From Burkholderia pseudomultivorans (lineage in GTDB: Bacteria; Pseudomonadota; Gammaproteobacteria; Burkholderiales; Burkholderiaceae): 64,000 bases of DNA. Each line of letters opens with the position of its first letter. The stretch's first letter is position 1. Below are positions 1 to 9,253 of this stretch, piece after piece. The stretch covers positions 2,232,001-2,296,000 of the forward strand of contig NZ_CP013377.1 in the NCBI RefSeq assembly GCF_001718415.1, in the 5' to 3' direction. The notes under the pieces were generated by a model. That model worked only from the letters and a program-made list of their open reading frames with translations, searched no databases and was not told where the DNA came from. The translations under genes and the position numbers were made by a program.

Positions 1-27
1 GCTTTCACGCTATCACCGGGAGTGGGA

Positions 28-1134
28 ATGTCCAATCTGAGCGATGCGCTTCAGTTGAAGTCGGCTCACAGCCAGCTTCCAGTCACTGCATACTTCGATG
101 AGGCGCTGCTTGAGCGCGAGATCGAAACCCTCTTCAAGAAAGGACCTCGTTACGTCGGGCACGAGTTGATGGTGCCCGAGGCGGGGGATTATTTTGCGCT
201 GCCGTCCGAACAGGAAGGCCGCGTGCTGGTCCGCAACCCGGCGAACCAGGTCGAACTGCTGTCGAACGTCTGCCGTCACCGGCAGGCGATCATGCTGAAC
301 GGGCGCGGCCATACGCAGAACATCGTGTGCCCGCTGCACCGCTGGACGTACGATCTGGAAGGCCAGCTGCTCGGGGCGCCGCACTTCCCCGACAAGCCCT
401 GCCTGAACCTCGGCAAGAGCCCGCTGCAGAACTGGCAGGGGCTGCTGTTCGAGGCCGAAGGCCGCAACGTCGCGCGCGACCTCGCGAACCTCGGCACGAA
501 GCATCATTTCGACTTCTCGGAGTACCTGTTCGATCACGTCGAAGTGCACGAGTGCGACTACAACTGGAAGACGTTCATCGAGGTCTACCTCGAGGATTAC
601 CACGTCGTCCCGTTCCACCCGGGCCTCGGCAACTTCGTGTCGTGCGACGATCTCAAGTGGGAGTTCGGCGACTGGTACAGCGTGCAGACGGTGGGCGTGC
701 ACAACGCGCTCGCGAAGCCGGGCAGCACGACCTACCAGAAATGGCACGAGCAGGTGCTGAAGTTCCGCAACGGCGTGCCGCCGGAGTTCGGCGCGATCTG
801 GATGGTCTACTACCCGGGCCTGATGATCGAGTGGTATCCGCACGTGCTCGTCGTGTCGTGGCTGATCCCGCGCGGCCCGCAGAAGACGACCAACATCGTC
901 GAGTTCTATTACCCCGAGGAAATCGCGTTGTTCGAACGCGAATTCGTCGAGGCCGAACGCGCCGCCTATATGGAAACGGCCGTCGAGGACGACGAGATCG
1001 CAATGCGGATGGACGCCGGCCGGCGCGCGCTGATGGCGCGCGGCGAGTCGCAGGTCGGCCCGTACCAGAGCCCGATGGAAGACGGCATGCAGCACTTCCA
1101 CGAGTTCCTGCGCCGCCAGCTCGGCGATCTCTGA
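28..1134 (+). CDS. Rieske-type aromatic ring-hydroxylating oxygenase, alpha subunit
   Basis: Probable oxygenase component of a two-component mononuclear-iron oxygenase (368 aa); the substrate cannot be read from sequence. Numbered from the in-frame GTG at 22, the Rieske [2Fe-2S] ligands are Cys84-x-His86 and Cys103-x2-His106 (CRHRQ, CPLHRW). The catalytic iron site is the segment EDYHVVPFH (Asp192, His194, His199). The ATG at 28 is preferred because GGGAG sits just upstream at suitable spacing; GTG 22 is the alternative. No reductase or ferredoxin gene is adjacent, so the electron donor must be encoded elsewhere. It is followed directly by a strong intrinsic terminator, so it probably ends a transcript. 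Family assignment is firm, function is not. Confidence 0.88.
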   Translation: MSNLSDALQLKSAHSQLPVTAYFDEALLEREIETLFKKGPRYVGHELMVPEAGDYFALPSEQEGRVLVRNPANQVELLSNVCRHRQAIMLNGRGHTQNIVCPLHRWTYDLEGQLLGAPHFPDKPCLNLGKSPLQNWQGLLFEAEGRNVARDLANLGTKHHFDFSEYLFDHVEVHECDYNWKTFIEVYLEDYHVVPFHPGLGNFVSCDDLKWEFGDWYSVQTVGVHNALAKPGSTTYQKWHEQVLKFRNGVPPEFGAIWMVYYPGLMIEWYPHVLVVSWLIPRGPQKTTNIVEFYYPEEIALFEREFVEAERAAYMETAVEDDEIAMRMDAGRRALMARGESQVGPYQSPMEDGMQHFHEFLRRQLGDL

Positions 1135-1167
1135 CAGCCGCGCGGCGCGCACGCATGCGGTATGACG

Positions 1168-1196
1168 AAAAGACGGGCTTCGGCCCGTCTTTTTTG
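1168..1196 (+). terminator. Rho-independent terminator after the Rieske gene
   Basis: An 8-bp perfect stem AGACGGGC / GCCCGTCT (1171-1178 / 1183-1190) with a TTCG tetraloop, preceded by an A-run and followed by a T-run. Confidence 0.93.
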
Positions 1197-1240
1197 TTTA
1201 GACTGGGAATATCGGGCCGTTCGCACTCCAGGGAGCTGTC

Positions 1241-2110
1241 ATGCCACACACCCACTACACCACGCTTATCTCCGCGACCAATCTTGCCGAGCGGCTTGCC
1301 GCCGCGCCCGCCAGCGTCGCGCTGTTCGACTGCCGCTTCGATCTCGTCGACCCGGGCGCGGGCGAAGCCGCCTATGCCGCCGGCCATCTTCCCGGCGCGC
1401 AATACCTTCACCTCGACCGCGACCTGTCCGGCCGCAAGACGGGCACCAACGGCCGCCATCCGCTGCCGAGCCGCGACGCGCTCGCGCTGCTGCTCGCGAA
1501 CCACGGCCTGAAGCAGGGCCAGCAGGTCGTCGCGTACGACGCGCAAGGCGGCGCCTATGCGGCGCGGCTGTGGTGGCTGCTGCGCTGGCTCGGGCACGAT
1601 TCGGTCGCGGTGCTCGACGGCGGCCTGCAGGCCTGGGAAGCGGCCGGCCAGCCACTGACGACCGACGTGCCGCAGCCGGCCGCGGGCGACTTCCGCGCCG
1701 CGGCGCCGCTCGAATCGACGGTCGATGCGGCGACCGTGCTCGCGAACCTCGGCGCGCCGACCCGCGTCGTGATCGACGCGCGTGCGCCCGACCGCTATCG
1801 CGGCGAAAACGAAACGATCGATCGTGTCGGCGGCCACATTCCCGGCGCGCGCAACCGGTTCTTCAAGGACAACCTCGCGGCCGACGGCCGCTTCAAGACC
1901 GGCCACGAACTGCGCGAGACGTTCACCGCGCTGCTGGCCGGCACCGAGCCGAATCGCGTGATCCTGCAATGCGGCTCCGGTGTGACCGCCTGCCACAACG
2001 CACTCGCGATGGAAGTGGCCGGGCTGCACGGCGCATCGCTGTATCCGGGCTCGTGGAGCGAATGGAGCGCCGATCCGTCGCGGCCGATCGCGACCGGCCC
2101 GACGCCGTAA
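1241..2110 (+). CDS. sseA: Sulfurtransferase (3-mercaptopyruvate or thiosulfate type, two rhodanese domains)
   Basis: Moves sulfane sulfur from mercaptopyruvate or thiosulfate to an acceptor through a persulfide. The 289-aa length and two rhodanese domains (about 10-135 and 165-285) fit the family. The catalytic Cys244 lies in CGSGVTACH; the CGSGVTA form resembles E. coli SseA and favours mercaptopyruvate. The N-terminal domain has no active Cys at the equivalent place, as usual. Start ATG 1241 has AGGGAG upstream. It stands alone, ended by a hairpin shared with the convergent hydrolase gene. Substrate preference is inferred. Confidence 0.88.
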   Translation: MPHTHYTTLISATNLAERLAAAPASVALFDCRFDLVDPGAGEAAYAAGHLPGAQYLHLDRDLSGRKTGTNGRHPLPSRDALALLLANHGLKQGQQVVAYDAQGGAYAARLWWLLRWLGHDSVAVLDGGLQAWEAAGQPLTTDVPQPAAGDFRAAAPLESTVDAATVLANLGAPTRVVIDARAPDRYRGENETIDRVGGHIPGARNRFFKDNLAADGRFKTGHELRETFTALLAGTEPNRVILQCGSGVTACHNALAMEVAGLHGASLYPGSWSEWSADPSRPIATGPTP

Positions 2111-2133
2111 CGCGCGGGCGCGGCGCCATCACG

Positions 2134-2160
2134 AAGCGGCGGCCCGGGCCGCCGCTTGTC
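2134..2160. terminator. Hairpin between convergent genes (bidirectional terminator)
   Basis: Perfect 10-bp stem AAGCGGCGGC / GCCGCCGCTT (2134-2143 / 2148-2157) with loop CCGG. It lies between convergent stops at 2110 and 2163, so it probably serves both strands. Confidence 0.8.
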
Positions 2161-2162
2161 GT

Positions 2163-3038
2163 TTACATCACGCCGTACTTGTGGAACCACGCGATCGCGC
2201 GCTTCCAGCCGTCCTCGGCATCGCCCTTCACATAGCTCGGCCGGTAGTCCGCGAAGAACGCGTGGCCGGCATCCGGGTAGACGACGATTTCCGATTCGCG
2301 TGCGCGCTTCGAATCGCTCGTCTGGATCGCCTTGCGCATGTCCGCGAGCGACGCCTGCGTGATGTTGGTGTCTTTCTCGCCGTAAAGGCCGAGCACCGGC
2401 ACCTTCAGCGACGAGGCGTGATCGACCGGGTTGAACGGCGTCATCTCGTCGGTCTTGCCTTCGACGAAGCCGTACCACGCGACCGCTGCGCGCACGTGCG
2501 GATTGTGCTCCGCATACAACCATGCCTGACGGCCGCCCCAGCAGAACCCTGTCACGCCGAGGCGCGACAGGTCGCCGCCATTCTTGCCGGCCCACGCGAC
2601 CGTCGCGTCGAGATCTTCGGTGACCTGCCGGTCCGGCACCTTGCTGATGATGTTCTCGTAGAGATCCTTGATGGTCGGATACTTCGACGCATTGCCCTGC
2701 CGCGCGAACAGATCGGGCGCGATCGCGAGATAGCCGAGCTTCGCGAAGCGTCGGCAGACGTCGGCGATGTGCGCGTGCACGCCGAAGATCTCGTGGATCA
2801 CGATCACGACCGGCAGGTTCGTCTTGTCCTTCGGCTGCGCGCGATACGCGGGCACGCTCGCGTCGCCCGAGCGGATCTCGACGGTGTCGACGTCCAGCCC
2901 TTCGCTGTCGGTCGTGATCGTCTGCGCCGACACGGGCAGCACGGCCGCCGCGAAGGTGCCGCCCAGCGCGGCCTGCATGAACTTGCGGCGCGAGAACGGA
3001 ACGTGGGGGACCAGGCTGTCGACTTCGGGTTTCAACAT
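2163..3038 (-). CDS. Tat-exported dienelactone hydrolase family protein
   Basis: Alpha/beta hydrolase related to carboxymethylenebutenolidase (291 aa). A twin-arginine signal (FSRRKFMQAALGG, then a hydrophobic run ending SAQ) predicts folded export to the periplasm. The nucleophile Cys sits in GFCWGG, the acid Asp in GEKDTN and the His in DAGHAFF, so the Cys-Asp-His triad looks complete. ATG 3038 is chosen over longer in-frame starts because AGGAG lies 7 nt upstream and the Tat motif then sits near the N-terminus. A role on a lactone or ester is likely, but the substrate is unknown. Periplasmic location is unusual for catabolic dienelactone hydrolases, so it may not act in aromatic breakdown. 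Confidence 0.87.
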   Translation of the reverse strand: MLKPEVDSLVPHVPFSRRKFMQAALGGTFAAAVLPVSAQTITTDSEGLDVDTVEIRSGDASVPAYRAQPKDKTNLPVVIVIHEIFGVHAHIADVCRRFAKLGYLAIAPDLFARQGNASKYPTIKDLYENIISKVPDRQVTEDLDATVAWAGKNGGDLSRLGVTGFCWGGRQAWLYAEHNPHVRAAVAWYGFVEGKTDEMTPFNPVDHASSLKVPVLGLYGEKDTNITQASLADMRKAIQTSDSKRARESEIVVYPDAGHAFFADYRPSYVKGDAEDGWKRAIAWFHKYGVM

Positions 3039-3244
3039 GAATGCACTCCTCGATTGAGCGCCGCCGTCGCGACCCGGAATCCGACGCGACGCGGCATCGC
3101 ACCGGCGTACGGTGCGGAGGTTGCGGCGGTTGGCACCCCGCCGCAAACGGACACCCGGACAAGATGCCCAATAATCCGTTGTTGCGTCAACTGTCAGATA
3201 TGTAAGACTCGATTACGACGCGTCGAGCGGCCCCCGCATACGGG

Positions 3245-4579
3245 TCAGTGCAGCTTCACCCGCGGCAGCGTCGTGCGCCGCAGCCAGTGCGCGACGGTAT
3301 CGAGCATCATCCGCGGATAACCGTGCAGCGCCGCGATATGCAGCCGGTACAGCGACATGTACATGAAGCGCGCGAACAGCCCCTCGATCAGCATGTTGCC
3401 GCCGATCAAGCCGCCCATCAGGTTGCCGACCGCGCTGAAATGGCCGAGCGACACCAGCGAGCCGAAATCGCGATAGGTGAACTCGGGCAGCGGACGGCCG
3501 TCGAGGCGGCAACCGATCGCCTTCAGCAGGAAGCTCGCCTGCTGGTGCGCGGCCTGCGCGCGCGGCGGCACGTTGCGCTCGTTGCCCGGCCATACGCACG
3601 CCGCGCAATCGCCGAGCGCGAAGATGTTGTCGTCGGCGAAGGTCTGCAGCGTGCGGCGCACGTCGAGCTGGCCGAGCTTGTTGACCTGCAGGCCGTCGAG
3701 ATGCGCGAGCACCGCCGGCGCCTTGATGCCGGCCGCCCACACCGTGAGGTCCGCACGCACCGCCTTGCCGCTCGCCGTATGCACGAACCCCGGCGCGACC
3801 TCGGTCACGCGCTCGCCGAGCATCAGCCGCACGCCGAGCTTTTCGAGCAGTTCGGCCGTCGCCGACGACACGCGCTCCTGCAGCGCCGGAAGAATGCGCG
3901 GCCCCGATTCGATCAGCACGATGCCGACGTCGTGCCGCGGATCGAGCTTGTGCAGCCCGTATACGGACAGCACCTGCGCCGTATTGCGCAACTCCGCGGA
4001 CAGCTCGACACCCGTCGCGCCGCCGCCGACGATCACGACCTGGATGCGCGGCTCGGCCGCCTCGCCGGGCGCGGCCGGCGGCGGGCTCTGGTGCTCGGCG
4101 CGCATGCACGCGGCGATCAGCCGCTTGCGGAAGCGCTCGGCCTCGCCAACCGTATCGAGCGCGATCGCGTTTTCCGATGCGCCCTGCACGCCGAAGAAGT
4201 GAGTGGTGCTGCCGATCGCGATCACGAGCGTGTCGTATTCCAGCTCGCGCGCCGGCAGCAGTTCTTCGCCGTCGCTGTCGTTGACGGGCGCGAGCGTGAC
4301 ACGCTTCGCCGCGCGGTCGAGCCCGGTAAGCTCGCCCTGCTGGAACTCGAAGCCGTGCCAGCGCGCCTGCGCCGCATATTCGAGCTCCTGCGTGAACGGG
4401 TCCATGCTGCCTGCCGCCACCTCGTGCAGCAGCGGCTTCCAGATGTGCGTCGGATTGCGGTCGACGAGTGTGACGAGTGCGCGCGCGGGACGATTGCCGC
4501 GCGCGCCGTAACGGTCGCCGAGCCGCGTCGCCAGTTCCAGGCCGCCCGCGCCTCCGCCTACGATGATGATCCGATGCAT
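3245..4579 (-). CDS. ndh: Type II NADH:quinone oxidoreductase-like FAD/NAD(P) protein
   Basis: Single-subunit, non-proton-pumping NADH dehydrogenase family (444 aa). The FAD-binding GGGAGG motif is at the extreme N-terminus (MHRIIIVGGGAGG) and the NADH-binding VIVGGGATGVE motif lies mid-protein. The FAD-contact segment IFALGDCAA is present, and a C-terminal basic amphipathic stretch fits membrane attachment. Start ATG 4579 places the dinucleotide fold immediately at the N-terminus and has a GGGGGA tract upstream; longer GTG or ATG starts would add an unconserved extension. It would pass electrons from NADH to ubiquinone. The substrate quinone is inferred from family. Confidence 0.87.
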   Translation of the reverse strand: MHRIIIVGGGAGGLELATRLGDRYGARGNRPARALVTLVDRNPTHIWKPLLHEVAAGSMDPFTQELEYAAQARWHGFEFQQGELTGLDRAAKRVTLAPVNDSDGEELLPARELEYDTLVIAIGSTTHFFGVQGASENAIALDTVGEAERFRKRLIAACMRAEHQSPPPAAPGEAAEPRIQVVIVGGGATGVELSAELRNTAQVLSVYGLHKLDPRHDVGIVLIESGPRILPALQERVSSATAELLEKLGVRLMLGERVTEVAPGFVHTASGKAVRADLTVWAAGIKAPAVLAHLDGLQVNKLGQLDVRRTLQTFADDNIFALGDCAACVWPGNERNVPPRAQAAHQQASFLLKAIGCRLDGRPLPEFTYRDFGSLVSLGHFSAVGNLMGGLIGGNMLIEGLFARFMYMSLYRLHIAALHGYPRMMLDTVAHWLRRTTLPRVKLH

Positions 4580-4863
4580 CCCGATTCCCCCTTTGCGATT
4601 CGAAACTGCTGCCGCCGGACGATCTGAACGCGATGCGCTCATGTCGCCTCATGGATTAACCGGTTCGGACATCATCGATGTGCAGTTCGAAACACCTCGA
4701 TGGGTCCGCTCCCGGCACGCGGGGCGCGCGGCCCCGCGTCAATGGCATGACTGACATGCATTGTCCGGGAGCTTGCGCGTTGACCACAAGCAAACCAGCT
4801 CGATATTCGACATCCCTGCAACAATATGCCGCAGACGGCACGAACCGTGTACAGGGGGAACGA

Positions 4864-7617
4864 TCAGTGCGCTTCCTCCCAGTTCGCGCCGGCGCCGACT
4901 TCCGCCACCAGCGGCACCTTCAGCTTCGCGACGCCGCACATCATTTCGGGCAGCTTCTCGCGCACCAGCGACAACTCGTCGTCGGGCACCTCGAGCACCA
5001 GTTCGTCGTGCACCTGCATGATCATGCGCGACGCGAGCTTGTCGCGCGTGAGCCAGCCGTCCACCGCGATCATCGACAGCTTGATCAGGTCGGCCGCGGT
5101 GCCCTGCATCGGCGCGTTGATCGCCGCGCGCTCGGCCGCCTGGCGGCGCGGGCCGTTGCCGCCGTTGATTTCCGGCAGCCACAGGCGGCGGCCGAAAACG
5201 GTTTCGACGTAGCCCTTCTCCTTCGCAACCGTACGCGTGTCTTCCATGTACTGCGCAACGCCCGGGTAGCGTGCGAAATACCGGTCGATATAGAGCTTCG
5301 CCGCGTCCCGCGTGATGCCGAGATTCGATGCGAGCCCGAACGCGCTCATCCCGTAGATGAGCCCGAAGTTGATGACCTTCGCGATTCGGCGCTGGTCGGT
5401 ATTGACCTCCAGCGGCGTCACGCCGAACACCTCGGCCGCGGTCGCACGGTGGATGTCCTCGCCCTGCGAGAACGCGCGCAGCAGCGACGCGTCGCCCGAG
5501 ATGTGCGCCATGATCCGCAGTTCGATCTGCGAATAGTCGGCCGACACGATCCGGTGGCCCGGCGACGCGATGAACGCCTCGCGAATCCGTCGGCCTTCGG
5601 CCGTGCGGACCGGAATGTTCTGAAGATTCGGATCGTTCGACGCGAGGCGGCCGGTGACCGCGACCGCCTGCGCGTAATTCGTGTGCACGCGCCCCGTTGC
5701 CGGGTTCACCATGCGCGGCAGCTTGTCGGTATAGGTCGACTTCAGCTTCGACAGGCCGCGATGTTCGAGCAGCAGCTTCGGCAGCGGGTAATCCTCGGCC
5801 AGCTTCTGCAGCACTTCTTCATCCGTCGACGGCGCGCCGCTCGGCGTCTTCTTCACGACCGGCAACTGCAGCTTCTCGAAGAAGATCTGCCCGATCTGCT
5901 TCGGCGAGCCGAGGTTGAATTCGCCGCCCGCGAGTTCGTACGCCTGCCCTTCGAGCTCGATCAGCCGCGTCGCGATCTCGGTGCTTTGCGCCTGCAGGCG
6001 CGCATCGTCGATCAGCACGCCGGTGCGCTCCATCTTGCGCAGCACCAGCGACACCGGCATCTCGATCTCGCGATAGACGCGCTGGAGCCCCGGCTCGCGC
6101 GCGACCTGCGGATACAGTGCGTGATGGAGCTGCAGCGTGATGTCGGCGTCTTCGGCCGCATACTCGGCGGCCTGCGCGAGCGCGACTTCGTCGAAGCCGA
6201 TCTGCTTTGCGCCCTTGCCCGCCACGTCTTCATACTTGATCGTCTTGACGCCCAGATGACGAAGCGCAAGGCTGTCCATGTCGTGCGTGCGGTGCGACTC
6301 GAGCACGTACGATTCGAGCAGCGTGTCGTGCTCGATGCCGTTCAGCTCGATCCCGTAGTTCGCGAGCACCTGCGCGTCGTACTTCAGGTGCTGTCCGACC
6401 TTCTTGCGTTCGGCCGATTCGAGCCACGGCTTCAGGCGCGCGAGCACGTCGTCGAGCGGCAGCTGCTCGGGCAGGTCGGGGCCGCGGTGCGCGACCGGCA
6501 GATAGGCGGCCTTGCCCGGCTCGGTCGAGAACGACAGGCCGACGAGCCGCGCGACCATCGGGTCGAGCGAGGTCGTCTCGGTATCGAAGGCGGTCAGCTC
6601 GGCCGCGTCGATCTTCGCGAGCCACGCGTCGAACTGCGCCCAGGTCTGGATCGTGTCGTATTCGCGCGCGACGTCCGCGCCGACCGTCACCGCCGGCTCG
6701 CCTTCCGGCGCATCGGCGCCGCCGCCTTCGGCGGGCGCGCTGTCGACTTCGCGCAGCCAGGTCTTGAAGCCGTAACGCGCGAAGATGTCGCGCAGCAGGT
6801 CGCGCGCTTCGCCGTCGGTCTTCAGCGACACATCGATCGATTCGAGATGCGGCGCGAGATCGCAGGCCGTCTCGACGGTCACGAGCTTGCGGCCGAGCGG
6901 CAGGAAGTCGAGCGCGCGGCGCAGGTTGTCGCCGACCACGCCCTTGATCTCGGCCGCATGCGCGATCACGCCGTCGAGGCTGTCGTACTGCGTCAGCCAC
7001 TTCACGGCCGTCTTCGGCCCGCACTTCTCGACGCCCGGCACGTTGTCGACGGTATCGCCGATCAGTGCGAGGTAGTCGATGATCCGCTCGGGCGGCACGC
7101 CGAACTTCGCGATCACGCCGTCGCGATCGAGCGTTTCGTTGGTCATCGTGTTGACGAGCGTGACGCGATCGGTGACGAGCTGCGCGAGATCCTTGTCGCC
7201 GGTCGACACGATCACGTTCATCCCGCGCCGTTCGGCTTCGCGCGCGAGCGTGCCGATCACGTCGTCGGCCTCGACGCCTTCGACCATCAGCAGCGGCCAG
7301 CCGAGCGCGCGCACGGCGCCGTGAATCGGCTCGACCTGCAGCGCCAGATCGGGCGGCATCGACGGGCGGTTTGCCTTATAGTCGGCATAAAGGTCGTCGC
7401 GGAACGTCTTGCCCTTTGCATCGAACACGCAAGCGCTATACTCTGCACTGACTTCCTTGCGCATACGGCGCAGCATGTTGATGATTCCGTAGAGCGCTCC
7501 GGTCGGCTCCCCGCCAGGGCCACGCAAATCAGGCATCGCATGGTAAGCCCGATACAGATAGCTCGAACCGTCAACCAATAGCAGGGTCTTACCTTCCAGA
7601 TTTCGTTCTTCAGGCAT
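4864..7617 (-). CDS. polA: DNA polymerase I
   Basis: Replaces RNA primers and fills repair gaps (917 aa, normal length). The 5' nuclease domain (about 1-270) has VDGSSYLYRAYHA, EADDVIG and GDKDLAQLV. The 3'-5' exonuclease keeps its acidic residues in FDTETTSLD, LKYD and AAEDAD, so proofreading should be active. Polymerase motifs A (DYSQIELRIMAHISGD), B (RRIAKVINFGLIYG) and C (MQVHDELVLE) are intact. ATG 7617 (MPEERN) is preferred over TTG 7626, although no strong ribosome site precedes either. Its start is one base from the ATG of the divergent LOG gene, so its promoter must lie inside that gene. Confidence 0.98.
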   Translation of the reverse strand: MPEERNLEGKTLLLVDGSSYLYRAYHAMPDLRGPGGEPTGALYGIINMLRRMRKEVSAEYSACVFDAKGKTFRDDLYADYKANRPSMPPDLALQVEPIHGAVRALGWPLLMVEGVEADDVIGTLAREAERRGMNVIVSTGDKDLAQLVTDRVTLVNTMTNETLDRDGVIAKFGVPPERIIDYLALIGDTVDNVPGVEKCGPKTAVKWLTQYDSLDGVIAHAAEIKGVVGDNLRRALDFLPLGRKLVTVETACDLAPHLESIDVSLKTDGEARDLLRDIFARYGFKTWLREVDSAPAEGGGADAPEGEPAVTVGADVAREYDTIQTWAQFDAWLAKIDAAELTAFDTETTSLDPMVARLVGLSFSTEPGKAAYLPVAHRGPDLPEQLPLDDVLARLKPWLESAERKKVGQHLKYDAQVLANYGIELNGIEHDTLLESYVLESHRTHDMDSLALRHLGVKTIKYEDVAGKGAKQIGFDEVALAQAAEYAAEDADITLQLHHALYPQVAREPGLQRVYREIEMPVSLVLRKMERTGVLIDDARLQAQSTEIATRLIELEGQAYELAGGEFNLGSPKQIGQIFFEKLQLPVVKKTPSGAPSTDEEVLQKLAEDYPLPKLLLEHRGLSKLKSTYTDKLPRMVNPATGRVHTNYAQAVAVTGRLASNDPNLQNIPVRTAEGRRIREAFIASPGHRIVSADYSQIELRIMAHISGDASLLRAFSQGEDIHRATAAEVFGVTPLEVNTDQRRIAKVINFGLIYGMSAFGLASNLGITRDAAKLYIDRYFARYPGVAQYMEDTRTVAKEKGYVETVFGRRLWLPEINGGNGPRRQAAERAAINAPMQGTAADLIKLSMIAVDGWLTRDKLASRMIMQVHDELVLEVPDDELSLVREKLPEMMCGVAKLKVPLVAEVGAGANWEEAH

Positions 7618-7618
7618 T

Positions 7619-8377
7619 ATGAACAAGAGAAAAGTGATTCCGAGTCTGCGTTCGCTCGCAGATCAAGAGCGCGCGACGGCCAAGAAGGCGCGCGCATCGT
7701 GGCAGATGTTCACGATTATGGCAGAGTTTATCGAGGCGACCGAGTACCTGTCGGAGATCCGCCCGGCCGTCAGCATCTACGGCTCTGCCCGTCTGAAACC
7801 CGACACGCCCCACTACAAGCTTGCCGTGCAGATCGCGCGCAAGCTGTCCGACGCCGGCTTCGCGGTGATCTCCGGCGGCGGCCCCGGCATCATGGAAGCG
7901 GCGAACAAGGGCGCGCACGCCGGCAAGGCGCCGTCGGTCGGCCTGAACATCGAGCTGCCGCACGAGCAGGCCGGCAACCACTACCAGGACATCTCGCTGC
8001 GCTTCCGCCACTTCTTCACGCGCAAGGTCACGTTCGTGAAGAACTCGGATGCGGTGATCGTGATGCCGGGCGGCTTCGGCACGCTCGACGAACTGTCGGA
8101 AGTGCTCACGCTGATCCAGACGAAGAAGTCGCGCCTCGTGCCGATCATTCTCGTCGGCAGCGACTTCTGGAAGGGGCTGCTGCAGTGGTTCCGCGATCAA
8201 CTGATTCCGATGGGCCTGATCAATCCGGAAGACATGGACCTGATGCAGGTGATCGACGATCCCGACCAGGTGCTCGACGCGGTGCTCGCGTTCTACGAGG
8301 ACAGCGGCGAGGAAGAAGGCGAAGGCTCGGACGAGCAGCCGCCGCGCCCGGAAGAAGACCGGATGTTCTATCTGTAA
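7619..8377 (+). CDS. LOG family protein (TIGR00730-type nucleotide 5'-monophosphate glycosidase)
   Basis: Rossmann-fold lysine-decarboxylase-like protein (252 aa). The two family signatures GGGPGIMEAANKGA and PGGFGTLDE are intact; in LOG enzymes these form the phosphoribohydrolase active site. In bacteria such proteins split nucleoside monophosphates (PpnN type) or activate cytokinins, and which applies cannot be read here. The C-terminal tail is strongly acidic (DSGEEEGEGSDEQ). ATG 7619 abuts the divergent polA start; an in-frame ATG at 7708 is an alternative and would leave room for promoters. Confidence 0.88.
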   Translation: MNKRKVIPSLRSLADQERATAKKARASWQMFTIMAEFIEATEYLSEIRPAVSIYGSARLKPDTPHYKLAVQIARKLSDAGFAVISGGGPGIMEAANKGAHAGKAPSVGLNIELPHEQAGNHYQDISLRFRHFFTRKVTFVKNSDAVIVMPGGFGTLDELSEVLTLIQTKKSRLVPIILVGSDFWKGLLQWFRDQLIPMGLINPEDMDLMQVIDDPDQVLDAVLAFYEDSGEEEGEGSDEQPPRPEEDRMFYL

Positions 8378-8745
8378 ATGCGCGCGGCAGCGGGAGCCGG
8401 CCGCACGGCCGGCGCACCGCTTCGCGCGTTGCTTTGTAACCTTTCGTTAATCGTACGTCGCGGTCGCGTGACGTCGAATGTCAAATCCGCGCACCGCGCG
8501 CAGCGCGACACGGCGCGAACGTTCGGGCCCGTCGCCCGCCATTGTCAAATCGTGCCGCGCCGCACGCGCGTTCGCTGCTCGCGCGTCATCCAATCGCCGG
8601 TAATAAACGCCGCTCGCCTTTTCCGGCGCGTACCCGCACACTGCATTCCGTCGGCGTCGGCGATCCCCCCTTGGAGCGATTCGCGATGCGTCATCGATTC
8701 CACTGCGCCACGCCGACCTTTTACAACGACATCACGGAAAACAAC
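8378..8745. other. Gene-free interval with a direct repeat
   Basis: No convincing gene. It holds the hairpin above and two copies of TGTCAAATC (8479-8487 and 8543-8551) 64 bp apart, both followed within a few bases by GC-rich GCGC-type sequence. The second half should contain the promoter of the small exported protein, but no clear -35/-10 pair can be singled out. Confidence 0.5.
8396..8413. terminator. GC hairpin after LOG gene (possible terminator)
   Basis: Perfect 8-bp stem GCCGGCCG / CGGCCGGC with a 2-nt CA turn, 18 bp after the LOG stop codon. There is no T-run, so it may only slow polymerase or protect the 3' end. Confidence 0.4.
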
Positions 8746-9030
8746 ATGCAACGCTCGCTGATCGCCCTCGCCCTCGCCTTCGCCGGCCTCGGCCTTTCGC
8801 TGTCCGGCCTCGCCCACGCCGTCAACGTCGACGTCAACATCGGCACGCCTGCGCCGGTCGTCGTCGCGCCAGCTCCCGTCGTCGTCGTCGGCTGGCACGG
8901 CGACCGCTACTGGGACGGCCACCGCTACTGGGAACGCCGCGAGTGGGAAGAGCATCAGCGCCATCATGGCCATGACGATCGCCGCGGCTATCACTGCCCA
9001 CCGGGACACGCGAAAAAGGGCGAGTGCTGA
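8746..9030 (+). CDS. Small exported PXPV-repeat protein
   Basis: 94-aa protein. A Sec signal peptide (MQRSLIALALAFAGLGLSLS, then GLAHA) is followed by VNVDVNIG, a proline/valine repeat PAPVVVAPAPVVVV typical of PXPV-repeat proteins, then a Tyr/Trp/His/Arg-rich segment (GDRYWDGHRYWERREWEE) and a C-terminal CPPGHAKKGEC with two cysteines. It is predicted to be periplasmic or surface-exposed. Similar small Burkholderiales proteins have no assigned function. ATG 8746 is chosen because it begins the signal peptide; the upstream in-frame ATG at 8542 would add a long low-quality extension. A hairpin follows the stop. Confidence 0.8.
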   Translation: MQRSLIALALAFAGLGLSLSGLAHAVNVDVNIGTPAPVVVAPAPVVVVGWHGDRYWDGHRYWERREWEEHQRHHGHDDRRGYHCPPGHAKKGEC

Positions 9031-9057
9031 ACGACACGGCACGACCGCCTGTATCGG

Positions 9058-9094
9058 CAAGGCCGCCCGCGCGCTTCGGCGCCGGGCGGCCTTG
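9058..9094 (+). terminator. Terminator hairpin after the PXPV gene
   Basis: A 12-bp stem CAAGGCCGCCCG / CGGGCGGCCTTG (9058-9069 / 9083-9094) with a GC-rich TTCG-containing loop, followed by TCGTTT. Confidence 0.78.
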
Positions 9095-9253
9095 TCGTTT
9101 GGCGACGCGTTCGGCAAGCGATCGTGGCGCCCGCTGCGTCGCGCGACGTTCGCGCTGGCCGACGGGGTCGCCGGCCCGGGGTCGACGCACTCGCTCGCGA
9201 AACGCGAGTGGTAGTATCGGCCGCGCATACGGCCACTCACCCCTCATCCACTC

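Noticed and set aside
4678..7581. 967-aa open frame on the plus strand opposite polA
   Set aside because: Arg/His/Ala-rich composition and exact mirroring of an intact polA; a GC-rich shadow frame.
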